Of a stretch of DNA of 64,000 bases, positions 44,105 through 55,594 are shown piece after piece (the first letter of the stretch is position 1; every line of letters starts with the position of its first letter). The stretch is from Stomorhina lunata (lineage: Eukaryota > Arthropoda > Insecta > Diptera > Rhiniidae). Under the pieces are notes generated by a model, which saw only the letters and a program-made list of their open reading frames with translations, was not told where the DNA came from and ran no database searches. The position numbers were made by a program, and so were the translations under genes. The stretch spans positions 132,197,290-132,261,289 of the forward strand of contig OW121741.1 in NCBI GenBank assembly GCA_933228675.1, written 5' to 3'.

Positions 44105-45660
44105 TTAAGCAAATTTTTTAAAAAAATAATGTTCAAATTTGAAGCAAATTTTCTATGAAAATTCTGTTAAAATTTGAAGCAAATTTTCTATAAAAATTAT
44201 GTTCAAATTTGAAGCAAATTTTCTATAAAAATTATGTTCAAGTTTGAAGCAAATTTTCTATAAAAATTATGCTCAAGTTTGAAGCAAATTTTCTATAAAA
44301 ATTATGTTCAAATTTGAAGCAAATTTTCTATAAAAATTATGTTCAAATTTGAAGCAAATTTTCTATAAAAATTATGTTCAAATTTGAAGCAAATTTTCTA
44401 TAAAAATTATGTTCAAATTTGAAGCAAATTTTCTATAAAAATTATGTTCAAATTTGAAGCAAATTTTCTATAAAAATTATGTTCAAATTTGAAGCAAATT
44501 TTCTATAAAAATTATGTTCAAATTTGAAGCAAATTTTCTATAAAAATTATGTTCAAATTTGAAGCAAATTTTCTATAAAAATTATGTTCAAATTTGAAGC
44601 AAATTTTCTATAAAAATTATGTTCAAATTTGAAGCAAATTTTCTATAAAAATTATGTTCAAATTTGAAGCAAATTTTCTATAAAAATTATGTTCAAATTT
44701 GAAGCAAATTTTCTATAAAAATTATGTTCAAATTTGAAGCAAATTTTCTATAAAAATTATGTTCAAATTTGAAGCAAATTTTCTATAAAAATTATGTTCA
44801 AATTTGAAGCAAATTTTCTATAAAAATTATGTTCAAATTTGAAGCAAATTTTCTATAAAAATTATGTTCAAATTTGAAGCAAATTTTCTATAAAAATTAT
44901 GTTCAAATTTGAAGCAAATTTTCTATAAAAATTATGTTCAAATTTGAAGCAAATTTTCTATAAAAATTATGTTCAAATTTGAAGCAAATTTTCTATAAAA
45001 ATTATGTTCAAATTTGAAGCAAATTTTCTATAAAAATTATGTTCAAATTTGAAGCAAATTTTCTATAAAAATTATGTTCAAATTTGAAGCAAATTTTCTA
45101 TAAAAATTATGTTCAAATTTGAAGCAAATTTTCTATAAAAATTATGTTCAAATTTGAAGCAAATTTTCTATAAAAATTATGTTCAAATTTGAAGCAAATT
45201 TTCTATAAAAATTATGTTCAAATTTGAAGCAAATTTTCTATAAAAATTATGTTCAAATTTGAAGCAAATTTTCTATAAAAATTATGTTCAAATTTGAAGC
45301 AAATTTTCTATAAAAATTATGTTCAAATTTGAAGCAAATTTTCTATAAAAATTATGTTCAAATTTGAAGCAAATTTTCTATAAAAATTATGTTCAAATTT
45401 GAAGCAAATTTTCTATAAAAATTATGTTCAAATTTGAAGCAAATTTTCTATAAAAATTATGTTCAAATTTGAAGCAAATTTTCTATAAAAATTATGTTCA
45501 AATTTGAAGCAAATTTTCAAAAAAAAACATATTTTTAAATTTGAAGCAAATTTTCTATAAAAATTATCTTCAAATTTGAAGCAAATTTTCTAAAAAAAAA
45601 TTATGTTAAAAAATTTAAAGGAAATTTTCTAAATAAAAATTATGTTCAAATTTGAATCAT
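44105..45660 (+). repeat. 35-bp minisatellite array, variant 2 (highly homogeneous)
   Basis: About 40 copies of a 35-bp unit: GAAGCAAATTTTCTATAAAA followed by ATTATGTTCAAATTT. Copies from 44290 to 45500 are almost identical, pointing to recent homogenisation. Edges are degenerate, and mixed relics of this unit and of variant 1 continue to about 46040. Confidence 0.97.
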
Positions 45661-46041
45661 GTTTTTAACAAATTTACCTATTCTACAAAAATTTGCAACA
45701 AATTTTCGATTAAAAATTTGTTTAAATTTGCAACAAATTGTTGATTAAAAATTTGTTCAAATTTGCAAAAAATTTTCTTTTCAAAATTTTTTCAAATTTA
45801 AACAAATTTTGTTTAGAAATTTGTTCAAATTTGCAACAAATTTTAGTTCAAATTTGCAAAAATTGTGTTCAAATTTGAAGCAAATTTTCGATAAAAATTA
45901 TGTTCAAATTTGAAGCAAATTTTCATTGAAAATATCTATATTTTTCAATTTTTTTATTAAAAATTTGTTTTTGAGCTATAAAAATTTTAATTTTTTAACA
46001 CATTTTCAACAATTTTTTTTCAATTTTAAGCAAATTTTCTA

Positions 46042-46265
46042 AAGGTAGAAGGCCAAAGCACGCAGCAAGCGGCTGCGGCAATGGAAAAAAGTAGAACTTT
46101 ATTCTACTTTTCCGCGCGGCAGATTTTTTCAGTGCTGCCAGATTTAATTATATCCTACTCAAATATTTTTTATATGAATATTTTTGTAAACAAACGCACA
46201 TTTTATGTACTGGCAATACTACGACCGCCCGCAGCCGCATGCCGCGTGTATTGGCCCTGTACCTT
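46042..46265. mobile_element. GC-rich 224-bp element with ~37-bp terminal inverted repeats
   Basis: The left end AAGGTAGAAGGCCAAAGCAC continues CGCAGCAAGCGGCTGCGG; the right end, inverted, is AAGGTACAGGGCCAATACAC continuing CGCGGCATGCGGCTGCGG. The arms agree at about 32 of 37 positions. Inside is a perfect 10-bp hairpin AAAAGTAGAA / TTCTACTTTT (about 46086-46111). Its GC-rich termini stand out inside satellite debris. The CAGGGCC end suggests a hAT-like MITE, but no clear target duplication is seen. A 63-codon frame inside is not considered a gene. Confidence 0.65.
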
Positions 46266-46599
46266 AACTTAATTCTTGATAATATTTGAACAAATTTTGT
46301 TAATATGATCATATTTTTTAATTTTTTATTGTTTTAATTTTTTATTGTTTAATTTTTTATTGTTTATTTAAATATTTACTATTTATTAAATATTTACGAA
46401 TTTACTATTTTACAAAAAATTTCATTTTTGAGCTATGACAAATTTAAATTATTGAATTTTTTTTTAATTTTCTAACAAATTTTCTATTAACAATTTGTTA
46501 ATATTTTTGAAAAAATTATTATTCATTTTTGAACAAATTTTCTTTTCATTTTTGAAAAAAAACTTTCTATAAAAAATTTGTTCATTTAAAAATAATTTT
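46266..46599. other. Degenerate AT-rich repeat debris
   Basis: Decayed units resembling variant 1 (AACAAATTTTCTATTAA) and TTTTTTATTGTTT repeats near 46318-46370. No gene. Confidence 0.5.
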
Positions 46600-47420
46600 T
46601 GTCTCGAAAATATTTCTATAGAAAAATTTTTGTCTCAAAAATATTTCTATAGAAAAATTTTTGTCTCAAAAATATTTCTATTGAAAAGTTTTTGTCTCAA
46701 AAATATTTCTATAGAAAAATTTGTGTCTCAAAAATATTTCTATAGAAAAATTTTTGTCTCAAAAATATTTCTATAGAAAAATTTTTGTCTCAAAAATATT
46801 TCTATAGAAAAATTTTTGTCTCAAAAATATTTCTATAGAAAAATTTTTGTCTCAAAAATATTTCTATAGAAAAATTTTTGTCTCAAAAATATTTCTATAG
46901 AAAAATTTTTGTCTCAAAAATATTTCTATAGAAAAATTTTTGTCTCAAAATATTTCTATAGAAAAATTTTTGTCTCAAAAATATTTCTATAGAAAAATTT
47001 TTGTTTTAAAAATTTTTCTATAGAAATATTTTTGTTTTAAAAATTTTTCTATAGAAAAATTTTTGTTTCAAAAATTTTCTATAGAAAAATTTCTGTCTTA
47101 AAAATATTTCTATAGAAAAATTTTTGCCTTAAAAATATTTCAATAGAAAAATTTTTGTCTCAAAAATATTTCTATAGCAAAATTTTTGTTTCAAAAAATT
47201 TTCTATAGCAAAATTTTTGTTTCAAAAAATTTTCTATATAAAAATTTTTGTCTCAAAAATATTTCTATAGAAAAATTTTTGTCTCAAAAATATTTCTATA
47301 GAAAAATTTTTGTTTCAAAAATATTTCTATAGAAAAATTTTTGTTTCAAAAATATTTCTATAGAAAAATTTTTATCTCAAAAATATTTCTATAAAAAAAT
47401 TTTTGTCTCAAATATTTCTA
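46600..47420. repeat. 31-bp minisatellite array (GTCTC type)
   Basis: About 26 copies of a 31-bp unit: AAAAATATTTCTATAGAAAA followed by ATTTTTGTCTC, with GTTTC variants toward the right end. The CTATAGAAAAATTTT core is shared with the arrays at 1 and 4560. Confidence 0.96.
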
Positions 47421-47624
47421 TAGAAATTTTCTATTAAAAATTTTTCAATTTTGAACAAATTTTCTATTAAAAATTTATAAAAATTTCAGCGAATTTTCTA
47501 TTAACATTTTTTTTATTTAAAAAAAATCCTTTTAAAAATTTGTTCTATAAAAAATTTATTCACTTTTGAACAAGATTTGTTAAGTTTTAAAAAAATATAT
47601 CTATTAAAAGTTTTTTAATTAAAA

Positions 47625-47705
47625 AGTTTTACTGTAGTGTATTGCACTAAGATCCCAGTTTATTCCAATTATTTATTATTTTGATAAATCTTTTTAAAAG
47701 TTTTT
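47625..47705 (-). repeat. Solo copy of the TGCACTAA module
   Basis: GTAGTGTATTGCACTAAGAT followed by AATTATTTATTATTTTGATA matches, in the same orientation, the right arm of the inverted structure at 56796-58248 (AAGTGTATTGCACTAAATCC). Confidence 0.55.
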
Positions 47706-48944
47706 TTAGTCTTTGAATAAATTTCCTATTCACATTTTCGAAAAAAATGTTCTATTTATTATTTTTTTTTTATTTTCTGAAAAATGTATTCATTATTTAA
47801 TACATTCATTATGGACCATAATACCCACATATAACCTACATAATCACGAAAATCTCTAGAAGGAACTGAATTCGTTTCAGATAATCTATTTTCATTAAAA
47901 AAAAAACTTTTTTTCAAGAAAATCTTAAATCTTGCTCGACTTTTTATGCCATTTCATGCCCTGCACATTTCATTTCTTTTGTTTGTTTAAATCCAAGTAT
48001 GAGAATATTTAGAGCAACTAATGATTTAGATCTTCGTAAACACTCTAGATCTTTTTATTGCATTTTTCAAGTAACAGTCGATTAAATTCCAGAAAAATAA
48101 GGAACCAGATCCTTTATTTTCTGTATGTCTGTCTTTACATTTTTTGAAAATGATGTCAATTGTAAAAGATTGCTTCCTTAATGTCAATCCAAACACATAT
48201 TTTTGTTCCTTGTAATGTAAGAGAAAAGCAAGAATAAATAAAAAATTTTTTTGAAAGGATCCCTTTAGTGTCAGCGTGACAAACTGAAAAGAGAACAAAC
48301 AACACCAACAAAACAATTTTAATAGTTACAGCAAAAATCAGCACCGACAGCAGCAGGTCCTTTACTGAGCACTTGAAAGGAAAGTGGAAACCGTGGGAAC
48401 ACTTTAAATGCACATGTGTTTAAGGAATGAAAAAACAAAAAATAAAATATCACAAAACAAAAGGAATATCCCAACTGTAATAAAGGATATACGTAGCAAC
48501 CACCACAAAACTATTATCGTCCTCTTATATATTAAGTATGTATAGGCTCTTCATACATACTTATTTCACTTGTATTTGATCTTGTTGTACCTACTTATGT
48601 ACCTTATCTAAATTGTATATACTATTTAGATTACAGAAAGGATGACAGCCATATAGAATATTTATGTTTGAAGGACTCATTACTTAGGAGTATTGAGGAT
48701 AACAGCCTTTGGCTTAAGAAAGATCAAAATCAATAAAAATCTCTACGTGTGTTAGTGGCCTTTAGAAGCTAAATATATGTTTCAACAGATGTGCTGAAAA
48801 AATGAGCACTAATATAACGATTTTACGAAAATGTTAAAATTTTATAAGAAAATTATTACTATTATTTTCATAAAAATACTAGTTCCACCCTCCAACTTAA
48901 ATAAATATCACAATTATTCAATTAGTTTTAAAACCTTTTATTGA
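47706..48944. other. Spacer, no gene seen
   Basis: About 1.2 kb. Minus-strand frames of 96 and 85 codons (48026-48316, 48156-48413) have no recognisable domain or plausible splicing. No RNA gene supported. Confidence 0.5.
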
Positions 48945-49560
48945 TTTTGTCCCATCAACACATGATCAAATGCATAATCGCCATCTGGTGGAAATCAGTC
49001 GTAGCAATTTTGAAACCTTCGTCGGCTCATGCACAACAACTTTGCTTAAGATCATTACATAATCAAATGCATTTGCATAGTTTACGATTCAATTCATGTT
49101 TTACAATTTTCAGTAGCGCCATCAATCGGGAATTTATCGGACGAACTTAGAAATTTCCGTCGACTCATACGCAACAACTTTGCACGATCAAAGGCACTGT
49201 TTACGATTTAATTCATTTTGAATAAAATTTTCAATGGCGTCACCTGCCGGAAATTTGTCATAGCATGTCGGCTCATGCGTAAAAACATTGATAAAGATCT
49301 TAGCATGATCAAATGAACACTTTATGATTTAATTAATTTTGAGTAATTTTCAGTGGCGCCACCTGTAGGAAATTGGCCATACCATTTTAGAAACCTTCGT
49401 CGGCCTATGGGCAACAACTTTGCATATCAAGATCAAATGTAAAGTTTACGATTTAATTAACTTTAAGCAATATTCAGTGGTGCCACCTATCGGATCTTGG
49501 TCATACCAACATAGGAATGTTCGTCGGCTCATACGCGATAACTTTTCTTAAGATCATATT
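48945..49560 (-). repeat. ~131-bp repeat cluster, third, reverse orientation
   Basis: About five diverged monomers marked CGTCGGCTCATGC at about 49022, 49160, 49268, 49402 and 49525, with GTGGCGCCACCTGT variants and GTTTACGATTTAATT between. It breaks off inside a monomer at about 49560, exactly where the 35-bp array begins. Confidence 0.85.
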
Positions 49561-49564
49561 GGAA

Positions 49565-50640
49565 GCAAATTTGAACAACATAACAAATTTCATAAAAAAA
49601 TTGCTTCAAATTTGAACAAAATTTTCATAGAAAATTTGCTTCAAATTTGAACAAAATTTTCATAGAAAATTTGCTTCAAATTTGAACAAAATTTTCATAG
49701 AAAATTTGCTTCAAATTTGAACAAAATTTTCATAGAAAATTTGCTTCAAATTTGAACAAAATTTTCATAGAAAATTTCCTTCGAATTTGAACAAAATTTT
49801 CATAGAAAATTTCCTTCGAATTTGAACAAAATTTTCATAGAAAATTTCCTTCGAATTTGAACAAAATTTTCATAGAAAATTTCCTTCAAATTTGAACAAA
49901 ATTTTCATAGAAAATTTCCTTCAAATTTGAACAAAATTTTCATAGAAAATTTCCTTCAAATTTGAACAAAATTTTCATAGAAAATTTGCTTCAAATTTGA
50001 ACAAAATTTTCATAGAAAATTTCCTTCAAATTTGAACAAAGTTTTCATAGAAAATTTCCTTCAAATTTGAACAAAATTTTCATAGAAAATTTCCTTCAAA
50101 TTTGAACAAACTTTTCATAGAAAATTTGCTTAAAATTTGAACAAAATTTTCATAGAAAATTTGCTTCAAATTTGAACAAAATGTTCATAGAAAATTTGCT
50201 TCAAATTTGAACAAAATTTTCATAGGAAATTTGCTGCAAATTTGAATTTTTATAAAAAACTTGCTTCAAATTTGAACACAATTTTAATACAAAATTTGCT
50301 TCAAATTTCAACAGAATTTTCATAGAAAATTTGCTGCAACAGCATTTTTTTCATAGAAAACTTACTTCAAATTTGAACAGAATTTTTTTCATAGAAAATT
50401 AACTTCAGATTTGAACAGAATTTTTTTCGTAGAAAATTTGCTTCAAATTTGAACAGAATTTTTTTATAGAAAATTTGCTTCAAATTTGAAGAGAATTTTT
50501 TTCATAGAAGATTTACTTCTAATACTTCTAATTTGAACTGAGTTTTCATAGAAAATTTGCTTCAAACTTGAACTAAATTTTTATTTGCTTCAAATTTTAA
50601 AGAAGTTTAAGAATTCTTTGTTTAAATTTAAAGCAAGTTT
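49565..50640 (-). repeat. 35-bp minisatellite array, variant 2, inverted
   Basis: About 28 units of 35 bp: TTGCTTCAAATTTGAAC followed by AAAATTTTCATAGAAAAT. This is the reverse complement of the 44105 unit with a few fixed differences (CATAG instead of TATAG). Sub-variants CCTTCAAA and CCTTCGAA form blocks. Right end degenerate. Confidence 0.95.
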
Positions 50641-51653
50641 TCAATAGAAAATTCCTTTAAGTTATATTTTCTATGAAAATGTTGTTCAAGCTTTAAGAAA
50701 TTTGTTAATGAAAAATTTTATCAGAACTTTTTTGCCGCTATCATTTACAACTTATCTGTAACTTGTCACTTATTTAACAATCTCTGCGTGTAAGGTACGA
50801 TACGGCTGTATAGGAAAGCGATCATTTACAAAGTGCATAGAAATATGATTTTCTTATGAATAAAAACATGAACCCAAATAACAGCAACAACAACAGCAAA
50901 AATAAACACCAACAACACTAACGTTAAAGGTACTGGTTGTTGTAACTTAAGTTAGTGAAAGGTTTCAAATTTCATGGAAAAATGTACAAAAAGAAAGAAA
51001 TCACAAAGAAAGATACAAAAATCGAGCGACCGATCGAGCACTAACCTGATCCCTTCGATAGCTCTAAGAACAAAAGGTTATCAGCACAACGAAAGTACAA
51101 AAATTGTATATGAAATAATGGAAACAACAACAATAACTTAAACACCAACACTTGAACGAAACCCAGACTAAATGCGACATACTTAAGGATACACATCGAA
51201 CACATGCAGATACACTTTTCTTCTCTGTACAAGAAGAATATCTATCGATGGGTAAATGGCTGGTGTGTCTGTTTACCTAATGCAACATCCGCCTTGGCTT
51301 TTTCTCTTGTCTTTTTTGTGTAAAACGTAGAAACAACATTTTTGGTATTTTCTTTTCTTTTAACAATTGATTTCTAATCATTTCTATGCCATAAATATGA
51401 AATGCCACCGACACTAGAGATCTAACCATGATTTTCGTCGATCTTGTGAAATTCTTGGAAACAATTTAGAAACACCTTAACTTAAGTCTCAAGTCTATTC
51501 AGAATAAAAATGAAACAAAACTAAATGAAAAAACTTGAAAATGAATGAATTGAAAAAAAGGTGAATTGAGGAAATTGAAAACGCAATAATAGAACTGGTA
51601 AGAGGAAAAGTCTCAATGTGAACAGTTTGTTTTTTTATTTTATTCGAACGGTA
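50641..51653. other. Spacer, no gene seen
   Basis: About 1 kb of unique DNA, with AACAACAACAGC-type triplets near 50885. Minus-strand frames at 51041-51232 and 51495-51752 have no recognisable domain. Confidence 0.5.
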
Positions 51654-51658
51654 TGTCG

Positions 51659-53269
51659 CACAGTGGTTTACGGACGCTTTTTTTTGGAAATAATTCTGTA
51701 ACTTTTGAACTACTAAAGATATTTGAATGAAATTTGGCATGGTGATAGTCAAGGAGTATTCGAGTTGGTTTTCAAAAGCACTGGCCCATGAGGGGTCGGG
51801 AGAGTGATTGATGGACCTTCAAAGTTGGTCACCTCGGGTGTTCGACTTTTTTAAAAATTCGCCAAAAATCCATTTATGAATGGATTGAAAAGAAATTTTA
51901 AACTTAAGTTCTCCTTCAGAAGGTCTACAAAAAATACGCTTACATGTGTAGGTTATCTCCTTTGGGTTTCGAGATATTTGGATAAAAAGGAATTTTTGGG
52001 TTGATTTTTTACCTATTTTTTTAAGCTTTTTTTGATCTGGTGGGCGCATCTGAAGATCAAAAATTTTTTAAGAATATTCGTTAAAATTGTAACAAAATTC
52101 TAAATAATTTTTGTGCAAGTTGGTTATAGATATCTTCTTTCGTTTAAAAGTTAAAAATATTCAAAGTTGAAACTTAAAAAAAATTTCGCTTTTTTTTGAG
52201 TTTTTCCCTAAAAGATAGCTATATTTTTTCACTAATAAAAAAATATTTTCTTAAGAAACATAAAAATATTTTTAAAGTTTTTCAAAGAAAACATAATGAG
52301 AATGCGTATAAAACAAATTTCTTGCTAATCGGACTTTTGGTCCTCGCACGTGCCCTCTCCAAAAAATGCTAATTTGTAAAAAAAAATTTTGGTTTAAATA
52401 AAAATTTTTCAAAAGGCAAAGCACCGATTTGAAAAAAATAATAATGTCCGTATTTTCTAATATATCTGTTATTGATTGGAAAAGTTTTTTCTGAAACGAG
52501 CTGCAAATAGAGTCAGTGTTGCCATTTTTGTAAAAAAACTCATTTTTTGAAACCCTTTTTTTCCGAGTTGGGAATTGGGGAATTTTTTAGTTAAAATTGG
52601 GAATTTTTTTAGTCTATTGCTTTTAGATCTTATTGGTCTACATGACTACAAATTTTCATTGAGATATCTTCATCCATGTCATTTCTACAAAACATCAAAA
52701 ATTGAAATTATTTTCCTTCTAAAAGTAGAAAAATAATATTTTTTTGTTTTACGATACAAAGTGTAAAAATATTAACTCACTAAAAAAAGATTTTTAATTG
52801 GTGTTCATCTCCTGGACTTTCCCGATCCAATGATACTAAACACATGTATCAAGCTTCAATACATAGCCTTTAAAAGCTCTGAGAACTTTGCCTCCCATAT
52901 CATTTTTAAGCTAAATATTTTAGTATTGGAGAGTAATGTGTGCAAATAACGTTAATGGTGCACAGTGGTATTAACTCTGCAATTTCTAAACTACTAGACG
53001 GATTTTGACAAAATTTGGAACGTCAATAGAAGAGGTGTGAGGCTTTTAGATCAATGTTTAAGAACGTATTTGTCGGTAGCACAGTGGGCTCTACAGTGGG
53101 CTAAAGTTGCCTACCTCGGGTATATAAAACATTTGAGGGCGTATAACTTTCCTCAATTGGGTCCGATCTAAAAGATTTTTACGTTTTCGAAAACTTCTTA
53201 AAAAAATTAAGAAAAAAACATGCTTACTTTACTACCTTATCTCTTATAGTTTAAGAGATATTTGAATCC
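51659..53269 (+). repeat. Left arm of the palindromic element
   Basis: Inverted counterpart of 53979-55589. It contains a second CACAGTGG at 52961 and a third at 53080. The 76-codon minus-strand frame (51819-52049) recurs with one change in the other arm. Confidence 0.9.
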
Positions 53270-53978
53270 AATTTTTTTTTTGCTTTTTATGGTATATCTT
53301 CTGGCCTTTTTTGGCCTATTTATTTTTTCTTGTAAAAAAAAAATACTGCAAGATTGCTGATAAATTTCTAAATGAACTGGAAGAAACAAGTTCTTTATTA
53401 TGTAAACTTAATAACACAGAAAAATTCTTCAAAGTTTGTGTGCCGAAAAAAGCCTGAAAAATTATTTTTTTTTTCAAAAAAAGTAATATTATTTTTTCAA
53501 TATTTTTGAAAAATTTTTTCAAAAGACTCAATTCGTTTTTTACATTTTCTAAAAGGCTGGACTTGAGGGATCAGTATAAACTATATTTCTAAAAATTTTG
53601 GACATGCACCCTACAACCAGCGGTAGTCGAAAATCAGCCATTTTTTAACAAAACTTGTGTTTTTTTGTGACTGTAAAAAAATTGTTTATTTTATCTCAAA
53701 ACTTTTGTTTAACAAAATTGTATTAAGTATAATGTTTTTAATATCTGTGCAAAAATCTGATAGAGCCCGGCTATTAATCGGGTCACACGGGCCGCTTTTC
53801 TAAAAAAAACTCAAATTTGCGAAAAGCATACTCTTCTGTATTCAAAAATTTTCTTTACATTTCAGAACTTGTTCCGAAATTTATATTTCTGATTTTCGCA
53901 CATACAGGTCCATACTATGTACAAAAATTGTCGCAATACCTTGTTTAGTTTTAGAGATTTTTTTTACTAAAATTTTAT
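53270..53978. other. Central spacer of the palindromic element
   Basis: 709 bp of AT-rich single-copy sequence between the arms. A 71-codon minus frame at 53316-53531 has no transposase motif. A short GC-rich spot, AGCCCGGCTATTAATCGGGT, lies near 53765. Confidence 0.7.
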
Positions 53979-55589
53979 GGAGTCGAATATCTCTTAAACT
54001 ATAAGAGATGAGGTAGTAAAGTAAGCATGTTTTTTTCTTAATTTTTTTAAGAAGTTTTCGAAAACTTAAAAATCTTTTAGATCGGACCCAATTGAGGAAA
54101 GTTATACGCCACCAAATGTTTTATATACCCGAGGTAGGCAACTTTGGCCCACTGTAGAGCCCACTGTGCTACCGACAAATACGTTCTTAAACATTGATCT
54201 AAAAGCCTCACACCTCTTCTATTGACGTTCCAAATTTTGTCCAAATCCGTCTACTAGTTTAGAAATTGCAGAGTTAATACCACTGTGCACCATTAACTTT
54301 ATTTGCACACATTACTCTCCAATACTCCAATATTTAGCTTAAAAATGCTATGGGAGGCAAAGTTTTCAGAGCTTTTAAAGGCTATGTATTGAAGCTTGAT
54401 ACATGTGTTTAGTATCATTGGATCGGGAAAGTCCAGGAGATGAACACCAATTAAAAATCTTTTTTTAGTGAGTTAATATTTTTACACTTTGTATCGTAAA
54501 ACAAAAAAATATTATTTTTCTACTTTTAGAAGGAAAATAATTTCAATTTTTGATGTTTTGTAGAAATGACATGGATGAAGATATCTCAATGAAAATTTGT
54601 AGTCATGTAGACCAATAAGATCTAAAAGCAATAGACTAAAAAAATTCCCAATTTTAACAAAAAAATTCCCCAATTCCCAACTCGGGAAAAAAGGGTTTCA
54701 AAAAATGAGTTTTTTTACAAAAATGGCAACACTGACTCTATTTGCAGCTCGTTTCAGAAAAAACTTTTCCAATCAATAACAGATATATTAGAAAATACGG
54801 ACATTATTATTTTTTTCAAATCGGTGCTTTGCCTTTTGAAAAATTTTTATTTAAACCAAAATTTTTTTTTTAAAATTGGCATTTTTTGGAGAGGGCACGT
54901 GCGAGGACCAAAAGTCCAATTAGCAAGAAATTTGTTTTATACGCATTCTCATTATGTTTTCTTTGAAAAACTTTAAAAATATTTTTATGTTTCTTAAGAA
55001 AATATTTTTTTATTAGTGAAAAAATATAGCTATCTTTTAGGGAAAAACTCAAAAAAAAGCGAATTTTTTTTTAAGTTTCAACTTTGAATATTTTTAACTT
55101 TTAAACGAAAGAAGATATCTATAACCAACTTGCACAAAAATTATTTAGAATTTTGTTACAATTTTAACGAATATTCTTAAAAAATTTTTGATCTTCAGAT
55201 GCGTCCACCAGATCAAAAAAAGCTTAAAAAAATAGGTAAAAAATCAACCCAAAAATTCCTTTTTATCCAAATATCTCGAAACCCAAAGGAGATAACCTAC
55301 ACATGTAAGCGTATTTTTAGTAGACCTTCTGAAGGAGAACTTAAGTTTAAAATTTCTTTTCAATCCATTCATAAATGGATTTTTGGCGAATTTTTAAAAA
55401 AGTCGAACACCCGAGGTGACCAACTTTGAAGGTACATCAGTCACTCTCCCGACCCCTCATGGGCCAGTGCTTTTGAAAACCAACTCGAATACTCCTTGAC
55501 TATCACCATGCCAAATTTTATTCAAATATCTTTAGTAGTTCAAAAGTTACAGAATTATTTCCAAAAAAAAGCGTCCGTAAACCACTGTG
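53979..55589 (-). repeat. Right arm of the palindromic element
   Basis: Inverted counterpart of the left arm, with inner CCACTGTG at 54280-54287. Differences from the left arm are scattered single bases (for example GAATGAAAT against GAATAAAAT near the end), so the arms have begun to diverge. Confidence 0.9.
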
Positions 55590-55594
55590 TGTCG

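Larger units (their letters stand above)
51659..55589. mobile_element. 3.9-kb palindromic element with Transib-like ends and 5-bp target duplication
   Basis: The element starts CACAGTGGTTTACGGACGC and ends with its inverse. Perfect 5-bp direct repeats TGTCG flank it at 51654-51658 and 55590-55594. The two arms are 1611 bp each, with only a few per cent mismatches in the stretches compared by eye, around a 709-bp spacer. The first seven bases, CACAGTG, equal the consensus heptamer of V(D)J recombination signals; Transib transposons, whose transposase is related to RAG1, have CACWATG-like ends and 5-bp target duplications. No transposase is encoded, so this would be a non-autonomous, fold-back-like member. 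Borders, arms and duplication are seen directly; the Transib assignment follows from termini and target length only. Confidence 0.85.

Noticed and set aside
48026..48413. 96- and 85-codon minus-strand frames
   Set aside because: Overlapping frames in unique DNA without motifs, splice partners or similarity to known proteins that I recognise.
51819..52049. 76-codon frame MRPPDQKKLKK..., present in both arms of the palindrome (also 55199-55429)
   Set aside because: The two copies match because the arms match. No known domain and no upstream signals; kept as a note only.
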